The translations under genes were made by a program, and so were the position numbers. Positions 21,701-31,200 of a stretch of DNA of 64,000 nt are shown in pieces (position 1 is the first letter of the stretch; each line of letters begins with the position of its first letter). Source of the DNA: Struthio camelus (taxonomy: Eukaryota; Chordata; Aves; Struthioniformes; Struthionidae); the NCBI RefSeq assembly GCF_040807025.1, contig NC_090942.1:181239247-181303246 (forward strand), read 5' to 3'. A model generated the notes under the pieces. It searched no databases, was not told the origin of the DNA, and saw only the letters and a list, made by a program, of their open reading frames with translations.

Positions 21701-24429
21701 CGCGCCTGGCAGCGCTCATGAAGGTCAACACGGCCGAGGAGTCTGAGGATGCGAGTCACGTGAGTGCCTCCTCTCTGCGGCAGCAGACGCGTTTCTGACA
21801 TAGCTCCTTTCCCCTGGCCCGCCTAGAGTACCAGCAGGGTCTGCCCGGGGCGGCAAGAAGAGGCCAAACGCGACGGAGTGGTACCCGTCCCTGAACTTTG
21901 CTTTACAAACTTCCAGCAGACGTGCGTTGCTGCTCTTCTTGGTAGTCGCTCTCATGGCGTTTGTTTCGCCGTTGTAAGCGTTGGGCTGGTTGTGGCTTGA
22001 AGGCAGCACCCCGCTGGGGCCCTCGTCTCGCCGCGGCTGCAGTTAGCAGCGGCAGTCCTAAGAACCGTTTGTCGTAGGGGTGAGAGCCCTGAGAGCAGAA
22101 GAGAAGAGAGCACCTGGCCGTTGGGTTTATGCCCTGAGCCGTCTAGGCCAGAGAGTCACCCTGGCGACATTCAGTCTTGTACAGTCTCCTGTCTGGACCG
22201 TTTTAGATCCTGTTGTCCTACATGGAATATGCGCGGTGCTGCCAGGACCTGGGCTGCCAGGAAGAGTGGCTGCAGTACGGGCGGGCGGCCATCCAGCTTA
22301 GCTCTGACGACGAGCTCTTTGGAGGAGGGGTATTAAAGGCTGCCAAATTTGCCCAGGCCCTGAGCCACCTGAACCTCAGCCTGGGGAATCTGCCCCTCTC
22401 TATCGACGTAGGTACGTACTGCCCCCGCTGCCTGCGAGAAGGCATCTCCGCCAAGGGAGCCTGTGCGAGCCTGCTGGTTTTCTTGGCAGGCTATCGCGCC
22501 AAGAGCCTGTGCATGGAGCTGGAGAGGCCCGACCTGGACTGCGAGGTCCTCGCCACGCTCTTTGCGGCGCTCTTTCTGCAGATGAGGTAATGCTGCTGCG
22601 GGACAGACTGCTGGTTGCGCAGGGTCAGGGGACCACCTGAGATCCTTCTTGTGTCATTCTCTGCGCGCAGCAAAGAGGGCTGCTTGGTTTCTTATTGGAT
22701 ACTCGCTGGCCGTATGGACGCTGGTAAATTAAACAATGCCAAGGGCCGTGGCTGGCTGTTTGGGAGCGTGAGTGTGTGCTGTGAAACTGCTGGAACAGTT
22801 GCTGGCTCGGTTCTGGCCCTTGCCAGGTAGCGCTTGCCCCAGGCAATTCCCAGGCCTGGTTTAGGAGCGAGCCTAGCGCAGGGAGGCGCTCGTTGTGTTT
22901 GGGGCGCTAGCCACGTTTGGTTGGGTGGACGCGGGCCTTTCCACGCCACGCGGCACCGGTGCCCGAGACGGCAGTCGTCCAGGGGGAGGTCTCGAGAGGA
23001 GCAGTTTCTGAAGCAAACGCGTTGTCTGGGCGAGTGCGGAGGGCAGTGGGGAGCTGTGCGTGCTCTTTGGCCTGCTTTTCCTGACAAAGACTTGGATGGA
23101 AAGGGGAGTAGCTCTGCTCCTGGGCCAATGGGAAAGCACTGGCTGCATGGGAAGGATGCCTGAGTTTTGCTCCGGGCCTTGCCGTTTGGGCCGGGGTCAC
23201 TGCAGCCTTTCTCCGGAGACTTGTTGCCAAAAGATGAACAACTGTCTGCTGGAGAAACTCTGATGGCCTTGCCAGAAAGAGCAGCGCAGGGAGAGCGGGA
23301 TGATGGGAAGGGGAGCGGGCAGCGTCCGGAGGTGGTGACTGGGCTCCCACCCCACGGAGAGGCTCCATGGCGGCTCGCTGTGCTCCTCCGCAGGTACCCA
23401 GAATGTGAGGAAGTGCTGCGCAGGCTCGAGAAGCAGGTGGCTGCAGAGCACAGCATCATTGGGCAGGCATACTTCTTCTCCTGCTGCTTAGACCTGTTGC
23501 TTTACGCTGGTAAGTGCTCAGTGAGGAGGGCCCCAGAGAGCCAGGAGGCTTGCAAAGATGCTTTTTCTCCTGCTACAACACGGGCGCCAGAGCCTCCAGC
23601 CATGCTTTCACTTCCTGGGCCGAGTCCTGGGCTATTTGGCTCTGGGTGTGTCTTTGTCTGTCTTTCCTGCCTGCCCTGTCTTTGTTTGCATGTTCTACAC
23701 GTGATCCCAGAGTGATTTCAAAATGCTTGCAATTTCCCTCTTTGCTTCCCGCGTTTTGAGATTCCCCTTTCTGAAACCTCTTCCCAGGCTCACTCTGCTC
23801 TGGCTCCTGGGGAAGCGGGCGGGCATAGCAGTGCTGGGATGTGCCTGACCAGGAGGCATCTAACAGCCTACGCTCCGGAGTGGCTGTCGCTTGCTGGTCA
23901 ATGGCAGCGTGTCTCTGCCAGCGCTCGAAAGCTGCTGAAGAAAAGGGAATAGCTATCTGTGTGGCGCTTGACTAGCCCTGAGGAGCTAGGCTAGAACTCC
24001 AGCCCCTGCCTTGTTCCTGTTTGGTTTTTGCTTGCTCTCTGAGTGGTTTACCTGCCCAGAAATTCTCCAGCTGTGCTTCAGCTTTGTCCTGCTACGAATG
24101 CCCGAGGGAAAACAAGGCAGCGGAGGGCGGCACTGCTTCTCTGCGATGCATTTGTATTACAGGCTGGGAGTACAAGTCATTTGAAGAGTGCAGGAGCTTC
24201 GTTGAGCGGAACGAAGCAAACCGCATCCTCAGCTCGCACAACAGCATCCTGCTTGGACTGTATTCGTCCCTGGCTCTTTGGTAAGTTACAGAGGTGCTTA
24301 GACTGGCGACAGGCCCAGGCAGTGGTTCTGGCAGGGGAGGTGGGAGCTCTGGGCCTGTCGTGTCCCCCGTGCCCTGTCCAACAAGGCGGCCGTCGCTGGG
24401 GTGTAGAGTACTTGATCAAGTACTCTACA

Positions 24430-24477
<48 letters not shown>

Positions 24478-26095
24478 CTCTCTGGATGGTGTAGGTTTGG
24501 AAGGCTTGGGCAGTGGGCCGACTTCCAGAAGCCCTTTGAAAAGGCCAAGAGGCTGCTGAAGAGAGCTGACGCCTCCGTTTTGGCCACCCAAGCATGCAGC
24601 CGGCTCCTGGAGTGCTACACGCTGGTGCTGCGGAACGACCTTGAGCGCAGCTCGGCGAGGGCCCGGGAGAGCCGCAGCAGGGCTCTAAGGGTGAGGGAAG
24701 AGGAGGAAGGGGGTGTGCATGCTGTGAGGGGACTCTAGGGAAAGCTGTGTTGCGAGCAGCAGTGGATTGGCAAGGCCGGGGCGAAGGAGCCGTGCTGGGA
24801 TGGAGCCAGGCTAGAGGCGGAGTGTAGTAGTGGGTTAGAGAGGAACATGGCAAGAGGCTGCTCCCCCATGGGGCGGCAGCAAGAGGTGGTAGAGAAGGCA
24901 GTGAGGTGACGGGGGTCTTCCCGGGCACGTGAGGATTCCCTTGTGGGAGTGGGAATGGGAATGGGAATGGCCTGCAAGACAGGAGAAGAGACTTGCACAG
25001 CCATGAGCTAGCTAGTGAGCCCTGCTGAAATGCCTGCTGCATGTGAGGGCTTATGGCTCGGGAGAGACTTGTGTGGTATCTCAGCCTTGCTAGCTGCGTG
25101 CTCCTTGTGCCTTTGCGGCTGCTTTCCCCTTTGGGGAACAGGTGCAGTCCTCAGTGCCAAGCCATCGCCCAGCTCGATGACTTCTGCTGACGTGCCTCTC
25201 CATTGTTCTCTCGGTAGCTTGCGGAAGAGGTTTTTGCTCGGTGCTCTACAAGCCCCGTCTTCTACCCCAGAGCCTACCATCTGAAAGCGTACGTTTTCTG
25301 CATGCTGGGTAACAAAGACCAGAGCCTGTGGTGCCTCAGGCAGGGCCTCCAAGCCTGTGAAGTGAACGGCAACCTCCTGGAGAAGACTTGGCTGGAGATG
25401 AGCGCTGTAAGTGGATCCTCTTTGCCTCTGAGTTGCTCCCTGGGCAGAGGCTTGGCATGCCCTAGGAGAGGGTGGCGCGGACCGTACTCCGGCAGGTCCA
25501 CGTAGGGAAAGCCCCCAGCGAGCTTCAGGAGCGTGTGCTGAAAGTCCTTGGCGAGCTGGTAGGGGCTGCTAGCCCTCCTCAGCAGGAGGGCAGTGGCAGC
25601 TGCGATGCCCTTCCCTCAGGAGGGGCTGGAAGGACACGCGAGGGAGCAGCACGCGCTGCAGCACGCCGCTCCTTCCCAGCATCTCTGCTGGGCTGAGGAG
25701 CGGTGGAGTGGAATCTCTGCCTCTCCCTTGAGCCAGCTCTGGGAGCCAGCCTGAACCTGTGAGGAGGCTTCCTTTGCGTTCCCTCTCCTTGCCCTCCCTG
25801 ATAGGCTTTTGCAGCACGGCAGATTGGGTGATGGGTGGAAGAAGCTACTGCGAGAGGCCTCGCTTGCCTTCCCGGACCGCTCGGGGGACCTCCCGTTCTT
25901 CGCGGCTCTCACTTGGGCTTTTGTTTTCCTCAGGAGCGGTGGTTCACTGGCAAGGGCCCCGTGGGAGACTTGTGGCTGGAGACAGCGCCACGTTTTCCCC
26001 AGCTGAAGCAAGCAAAGCCTGAAGTCTGTAGCTCCAGGTACCTGCTGAAGCTGCCAGCACGGCCGAGCGAGGATGCTCTTCCAGGGATTAAATAA
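7078..26095 (+). CDS. ADCY10: Soluble adenylyl cyclase (ADCY10-like), copy 1, 32 coding exons, intact
   Basis: The family converts ATP to cyclic AMP in the cytosol, nucleus and sperm flagellum and is normally stimulated by bicarbonate and calcium. Exons: 7078-7231, 8039-8143, 8703-8741, 9093-9236, 9539-9744, 10036-10132, 10462-10550, 10727-10918, 11160-11281, 11697-11773, 12117-12306, 13359-13411, 13835-13988, 14391-14583, 15177-15263, 15669-15952, 16327-16463, 16990-17115, 17589-17843, 18232-18576, 19105-19156, 19840-20062, 20447-20554, 20808-20986, 21603-21759, 22207-22411, 22490-22586, 23394-23509, 24163-24280, 24495-24690, 25218-25406, 25934-26095. All introns are GT-AG and every phase fits, giving 1616 residues (human 1610). 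Catalytic Asp49 and Asp101, Lys97, Lys336, Thr408, Asn415 and Arg419 match human Asp47, Asp99, Lys95, Lys334, Thr405, Asn412 and Arg416. Trp178 replaces human Arg176. The start ATG has A at -3 and gives an N-terminus close to human length; an upstream ATG at 7021 is in frame but less likely. Human positions are from memory. Whether this is the orthologue or a lineage paralogue is open. Confidence 0.93.
10036..10550 (+). other. Copy 1, linker between C1 and C2 (exons 6-7, residues 217-278)
   Basis: This is the less conserved connector. Exon 7 ends in LLRKYVPASVLRK, matching human SLQKYVMESILKQ just before the second cyclase domain. Exon 6 has little similarity to human and is placed by its splice phases and position. 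Confidence 0.8.
10727..12306 (+). other. Copy 1, C2 cyclase domain (exons 8-11, residues about 279-472)
   Basis: This is the second half of the composite active site. YLSELRPVT opens it. GEINKISMFDK holds Lys336, matching human Lys334 in adenine recognition. RHEYTVIGQKVNLAAR holds Thr408 (adenine), Asn415 and Arg419 (transition state). FKELPEAKMKGVVDPGPVYQY closes the domain as in human. All recognised catalytic positions are kept. The matching spans are 31888-33480 in copy 2 and 53062-54643 in copy 3. Confidence 0.9.
11898..11925 (+). repeat. GGCCTGT minisatellite in intron 10, 4 units (copy 1)
   Basis: Four exact heptamers lie in tandem in intron 10 of gene copy 1. In copies 2 and 3 the same place holds GGCCTT followed by five heptamers. 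Confidence 0.9.
13359..16463 (+). other. Copy 1, P-loop NTPase region (exons 12-17, residues about 472-775)
   Basis: This is the STAND/AAA-like ATPase segment typical of sAC. Walker A is GVTGSGKS (residues 518-525), against GLPGYGKS in human. Walker B is LFVIDNAHYID (Asp646, Asn647), against IFIIDEAQFVD in human, so the acidic residue after the Walker B aspartate is Asn. SCGIPYYCEELL (exon 17) matches human SCGIPFYCEELL. Residue 529 is Met here and Thr in copies 2 and 3. Residue 629 is Lys here and in copy 3 but Glu in copy 2. The matching spans are 34533-37637 and 55696-58800. Confidence 0.88.
21169..21179 (+). repeat. G11 homopolymer in intron 24 (copy 1)
   Basis: A run of 11 G is followed by TGGTGGGGG. 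It is 9 G at 42344-42352 in copy 2 and at 63507-63515 in copy 3. Nearby G runs could form a G-quadruplex, but the length difference may also be sequencing error. Confidence 0.8.
24402..24429. repeat. 28-bp perfect palindrome in intron 29 (copy 1)
   Basis: The 28 bases equal their own reverse complement, with centre TTGATCAA and no spacer. The palindrome lies 4 bp before the GT tract and about 65 bp before exon 30. It can extrude as a cruciform or fold as an RNA hairpin. Confidence 0.92.
24434..24475 (+). repeat. (GT)21 microsatellite next to the exon 30 acceptor (copy 1)
   Basis: Twenty-one GT units end 19 bases before exon 30 (starts 24495). In the transcript this is a UG tract just upstream of the 3' splice site, with only a short pyrimidine stretch TTTCTCTCT between. 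Confidence 0.95.
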
Positions 26096-26096
26096 A
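26091..26096 (+). terminator. AATAAA polyadenylation signal overlapping the stop codon (copy 1)
   Basis: The canonical signal AATAAA contains the TAA stop (26093-26095). Cleavage normally falls 10-30 nt downstream, so the predicted 3'UTR is only a few tens of bases. No other AATAAA that would better serve the gene is seen nearby. Confidence 0.75.
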
Positions 26097-27711
26097 GAAA
26101 CACTGCCATCATCTCAGCGTTCTGTATGGCATAGTCACAGAGCACAGCAAGAGGACGCTGAAGGCGTGCCATGAGAGTCTCTGGCGTGTGGTTTATTGGG
26201 AAAGCTAGGCTGCGGGGAAGCCACCACCCCCGTTGTTAGTGCTCACAAGAGTCGAGGGCTGTAAAGCAGCGCAAGAAATTCTCTCCCCCTCGCCCTAGTG
26301 CAGGTCCCTGTGGCGCTGTGTAAGCACTTGAGCCGGCTGCAGGAGGAGCTTGGCCCTGGTGTAGGGCCAAGTGGTTGCTGAGGTGGGGAGGGTGGGAGGG
26401 TGTTTTTCTGCAAGCGGGCCTGGTTTGAAGTGTTCCCCAGTCAGAAAAGTCAACAGCACTAGCGGCCTCATCCTGTTCCCCTCTCTGGTTGATGCGGATG
26501 AAAGCTCCTTAGTGGAGAATGGATGTACGTGTGTCCATATAGAAGTAGCCAAGAGGGATGCCCCTGTGGGCAAGGGCGCTGCTTGTGCTGGGGTCCCCCC
26601 AGCTCCCAGCTGAGCTTGCCTTGGGGAGCAGCCAGCCCTTGCTGCTCACTGACAAGAGAGACCATTGGCCTAGGCGTCCTCACGCTGCTGCGCGCTCTTC
26701 CTGAGGAGGCAGAGCAAGCCTGCTCGGTCGGCCTGCATCATCAGTCTCCCATACGGGTGACCGCTTTGCCTGCCTCGTGGGAAGGAGGAAGGAGGAAGCG
26801 TGTGAGCTGGGCTGGCAAGCAGCGTTCCGAACCTGGGCCTGGCTCGGTGTGTGTGCCTGGCTGTCGCCAGCAGGTTGCAGTTGGGTGTGCTAGGTGCAAG
26901 TGACTTGTGCTTGCTTGGGAGACTTTTGTGGGCCCCGAGGCAGCAGGGGGAGCCTTCTGGAGGCAAGAAGAGAGACCATCTTGGTAGCCTGTCTCTGAGT
27001 GCTGAGGCAGCAGGAAAGAAGGCAGGCTGGTTTCTGCTGTCAAGTGCTCTGCTGTTTGAGGTCAGCAGCGCAAGGGCACAGGCTCGTCTAAAGCACCTGG
27101 TCCCCCAGGCCTGGGAGGGGCTGGTGCTCCCTCGCCTGGTCATTGCCTGAGGGAGAGGCACTGACAGTGCCAGAGGGACACTGGAGGCTGCCTGGGCAAG
27201 CAGCCGCTGAGTGTCACCGTGTGCCAGGCATGCCAACTCGTGCAGCTGCTCCTCTGCGCGACTGGGGAGAAGGGCAGCTTTGGCGTGCACGGAGCGTGGC
27301 CTTGGCTGCTAGCCCTCGTCCCCCGTAGAGCCCGGCTCTCCTCAGTGCTGCTGCTTTGGTGGCAGGGAGAGTTGTGTGGCTCGGGGCAGCGGCTAAGGTG
27401 GACGGGGAGCTGCCTTTGCCTAGCCGGAGGCAGGTGCCCTGCGTGAGCCAGGGTGCCCAGCGTGGCTCTGTTTCCCTGGGGCATGCAAGGTTTACAACAG
27501 CGTTCTCCCTCGGAGCAGGGACCTGGAGCTGCCTCCTGCTGCAGCTTTTGACTTTGTCTTGCCCTCTCTGATAGGCCGGTGCGCCGTGGTCCTGGCCCAG
27601 CCCTGTCCATCTCCTGCCGGCCTCCCCCAGGAGCCGTGCGGATGGAGGTTGGCTGTGTCCCCCGCTCCCGCCCCGGAAAAGCCCCACTTCTTTTTTGCAA
27701 AGAAATACAAG
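26097..27711. other. Spacer between gene copy 1 and unit 2; no gene seen
   Basis: This is GC-rich intergenic DNA. It may include the end of the copy 1 transcript and distal promoter elements of copy 2. The only long frames run on the minus strand, lack any family similarity and are typical of GC-rich DNA. The last bases, AAAGAAATACAAG, abut the start of unit 2. Confidence 0.6.
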
Positions 27712-28233
27712 TCCTCCGAGCAGCCCTGGAAACGCCCAGCTGCGTGCTGCAGTGGCCGTGCTTTTGGGGAAGCCTGGGCTGCTGGCTGTCAGCATGTCTG
27801 TTAGGCCCTTTGCGCTTGGGAACGTGGGAACCAGCTGCTGTTTCGGCCACGGGTGGAGGTCAGTCGCTGTGCGAGCCTCCTTCAGCTCTGTACGGGAGAC
27901 AACTGTGTCGCGCTAGCCACATCTGAGCAACCGGCTCGGCGTAAGGAGGGAGCTGGGGTAGCTTCCCGGCAGTTGCTGGGTAAGCGGTGCCTTGCAGAGG
28001 CTGTCACTGTTAGCTGGATCAGCGTACGCAACAGTGTACAGGTAAATGATGACACGCGGCCAATGTCACTGTGACCCGATTGTGACCCCCCCCGGCCCCT
28101 TGGTGACAGAGGGCCAGCCGCGCCTCCCCAAGGCCAGTGCGCAACGCTGTGCAGTGGTGTCTGGTCGTCCTCCCTGGTGGGCACGGTGGGTCGTCTTGTA
28201 CTGAGGTACCGCAGGTACCCCAGGGCGCTGACG
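27712..28233 (+). promoter_or_regulatory. Shared 5' flank of gene copy 2, candidate promoter and 5'UTR
   Basis: This is the same 522 bp as in unit 1, with a CCAAT box at 28060-28064 and the possible ACAG|GTAAAT donor. Unlike copy 1, the sequence further upstream is the GC-rich spacer, so distal control may differ between the copies. Confidence 0.35.
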
Positions 28234-31200
28234 ATGTCTTGTGCCTGGGAGCGAAGGTCAAAGCACTGCTCAGAACTGGGGGAAGTAGCTGCTTACGTCC
28301 CCGACCTGCTTTTGTCTGAGGACTTGAAGCAGGAGAACCGTTGCGTTCAGAACTTCCACGGAGTGCTGCTCTTTGCGGATGTGTCAGGTGGGTCAAAGCG
28401 TTATGAAGGGCGGGCACTGAGGAGGAGTCACCGACCCGAGCCGTTGGGACTTAGCGGGCCTTTTGGAGCCCTGGTCGTCCCGCCTGTGGTAGAGAAGGGG
28501 TCAAAGGAGATGTCGTTTGCTGCTGAGGTCTTCCGCTTTGGGGAAGTAGCGCTCGGACGTAGCCGAGGTCACAGCCCGGGGGCGGTCTTTGCTGCCAGCC
28601 GCACTGCGGCCTGCTTGTGGTCACCCGTCTGCTCAGAGCAGTGTGCGTAGGGAGCTCTGAGGCTGCCGGAGCAGCAGCTTGGGCCCGCGCTGTTGACTGC
28701 AGTGCTCTCTCCGGAGCTTTGGGGAGGTGTGAGGTGGGCCAGGCTCTGGCTCATGGAGGCCTGGGAGAGGAGGCCTGGCTGCCTTGCCTCACCCTTGTTA
28801 GTCTTTGTCAGGGCAAACTTGGAGGAGCAGCTGCTGCGCAGAGGAGCTGGCTTGCCAGGTGCTGCGTTAGTTGGCAAAGGCCTCCCGGGCTTTCTAGCTA
28901 AGGGTGTTGCCTGGCTGTAGGCAAGAGGGGAGGCAGCCGGGGGACGTGCTGGAGGGTGGCAGCCAAGTGCAGGAGCTAGGCGTAACGGGTAGGTGTGAGC
29001 ATGGGGAAGGCGCCCGTCAGCGAGCGCTCAGAAGCGCGGGTGGAATTAGAGGGCTGTGCCCGCTGTCAGGGGCGCGCCCGGGTTCTCCCGGAGCGTGGTT
29101 CTCTTGGCTGGCTGAAAGCGACGTGGAAAGTGCCAGGTCCTTCGGCCCCGTGGACGCGTCCTGATTTCTTTGTGCCTGTGTGTCCCTGTTGCAGGTTTCA
29201 CTGCTCTGACAGAGAAATTCAGCCAGAGCATCAGCAGAGAGCGGGGTGCGGATGAGGTCACGCAAACCCTCAATCGCTACATGGGTGACATTTTGGAGGG
29301 TAAGTGCCGTTCTGCAGGACTGTGTGGGATTGGGCCACGACGAGAGAGAGGTGCTGGGCAGCCTGCTGCTGCTGCTGCTGCCGCCTCCTCCTTGCGCGGG
29401 CTGGAGGTTCCCATGGGGCTGAGAGCAGCCGAGAGCAGCTGGGCTCTTCTGGCAGGTGCTTTCTGCTCCCCACGAAGACTAAGGAGGTGCCCGCTTTCTC
29501 AGCACCCACCCTTGGCCTTGTGGAGTGACCGCTGTTCAGTGATGGAGGAAGATTTTGCTGGTGTTGGGGCGCAGGGGGGAGCGGGTGCATCTAGCCAGTG
29601 TTAGTGCCCAAATGAGCCGGGGATGGGGGCGCTGACCAAAGTGTGCATTACTTTCCCTGGGGCCTTGTCACAGGGCACAGTAGCGTAGGTCCCAGGGCTG
29701 TGGTCCCTGTGAGCAGTGCAGCTGCTACGTTTGCTAAGTTGTGCCCCCAAAGCACCGCTGCTCTTGTGCTGCTGTCTGAGCAGAGCGGCTTGTCCTGCGG
29801 CCTTCCTGAAGAAGGCCTAGCTGCAACTCTTGTTGTGCTTTTTTTTTTCGCTCCGCAGAGCTGCTGGCTTTTGGTGGAGACATCTTGAAGTTTGCAGGTA
29901 CGTGTGCGTAAAAGAGACGTGGCCTCGTCTGCTGCAGCTGCAGACGAGTGCTAGGGGAGAGGGGAGACAGAGCCGCGAGCTGGCAGAGCCCCGAGGGGTG
30001 GCTCTGCTGGCACGCAGGTGCCCAGGGGGAGCTGCCGTCCCGGGCCCTGGCGGCGTGGCTGCAGTTGTAGCTGGCGGGGCAGAGGGGGAGGTGTGCCTGT
30101 GGCCAGGGTGCTGTAGTTGAGGAGGATGCCTTCACCCAAACGCGTTTTCCCTGGCACGCCTGCTGGCTTCCGCTGCCCCGGCAGGTGGGTGCAGGTCAGG
30201 GAGCGTCAGGTGTCACGAGAGCCGTCCCTGTCCCCTTGCTTTCCCCAGGGGATGCTGTGCTGGTGCTGTGGAGAGCAAAGCACACGCAGCTGAGGGACAC
30301 CATCAGCCTGGTGCTGCAGTGTAGCCAGCAAATCCAGGAGAAGTACAGGATCCGTGAGACGGACGTGGGTCTGAAGCTCCGACTGAAGATAGGTACGGGG
30401 AGTGCCGGATTAGGCTGCTGCGCGTTCTCAGGCAGGCGTTCACGAGCTGCCTGCATGCAAAGTGAGCCGGTGGCCGGCCAACGTGCCGGTGTGGGGCCCC
30501 TGATGAGGACCCCCTCCCCGGCCATGATCAGTCCTGAATCCATAAAGTGGGTGCTTCGCCTGCACTCGAAGCAGTTGAGCGGGAAGAGCCCGGCTCCAGG
30601 GCTGAGCTTCAAAGTTGGCCTGGGAGGAGCTGAGCTGTGGCGGGCTGTGGAGGTAAAAATGCTCTCTGCATCAGTTGTGCTTGTCTCTCACCAGGGATCT
30701 CTGCAGGGCATATGTCCCTCCTGACTGTTGGAGACAAAAAGCAGCAGCACTTCCTGATCCTTGGCCAGGCCGTGGGTGAAGTGTGGCAGGCCCAAAACCT
30801 TGCCAATGCAAGTGACGTGATCCTGTCACCCAGCTGCTGGGAGCTCTGTAACCAGAACAAGATCAAGACCAAGAGACTTAAAGGCCAAAGCGCTGTGAAG
30901 GTGGGTGGGATGGCCTCTGGAGCAATTCTGAGGGCCTGGCCGTGGCCGTGGCTGCGAGGGAGGAAGGTGCGAGGAGGGCGAGGAGACGCGCGTGGAGGGA
31001 GTTCTAGGTGTCGACGTAGGTGGGGAGCAGTAGCTGTTGGGGAGCAGTTTTGTCTCCGGGTTGTCTCTGGATTCTGCTGGGTGGCTTTGAAGAGGGGGTC
31101 AGGAGGCGCTGGAAGAGCCTGCCTCAACGGGTACTGTCCTCTGTGGGTGCTGGAGCTGTCCTCGACGCGTTTTTGTACTGTGTGCCTTTAGGTTACAGGC

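Larger units (their letters stand above)
16990..26095 (+). other. Copy 1, helical TPR-like C-terminal region (exons 18-32)
   Basis: This long alpha-helical region aligns with human sAC throughout. Examples are MVLKCAAVIGPTFTTELLL, REAAYELWPKGQR, PLAHHHMAMGNDARALYYLLE, VCYNMGCMDLAKKTLSKAL, FEEC and LLGLYSSLALW. The cysteine cluster HKCQCCGGGDF in exon 20 corresponds to human HRCDHCRGRDF. The family uses this region for regulation and alternative splicing that yields truncated sAC. The last exon encodes 53 residues ending LPGIK. Copies 2 and 3 have Ala at residues 926 and 950 where copy 1 has Thr. Confidence 0.85.
6556..27711 (+). repeat. Tandem unit 1 (21,156 bp) with one ADCY10-like gene
   Basis: Unit 1 starts at the T of TCCTCCGAGCAGCCC. 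From that base the sequence matches 27712 onward and 48891 onward almost base for base, while the bases to its left do not match the other junctions. The unit holds about 0.5 kb of 5' flank, the whole gene and about 1.6 kb of spacer. Private differences include a GGCCTGT array of 4 units, an 11-base G run, a (GT)21 tract and scattered substitutions. Confidence 0.96.

Noticed and set aside
24434-24475. Val-Cys or Thr-His dipeptide repeat proteins encoded by the GT tract
   Set aside because: The tract lies in intron 29 between well-supported exons, and the frames through it are only readings of a dinucleotide repeat.
27140-27850. A 236-codon minus-strand open frame crossing the unit 1/unit 2 junction (repeated at 48319-49029)
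   Set aside because: No recognisable domain, low-complexity composition, and it exists only because the junction joins two unrelated segments. In front of unit 1 the same frame is much shorter.
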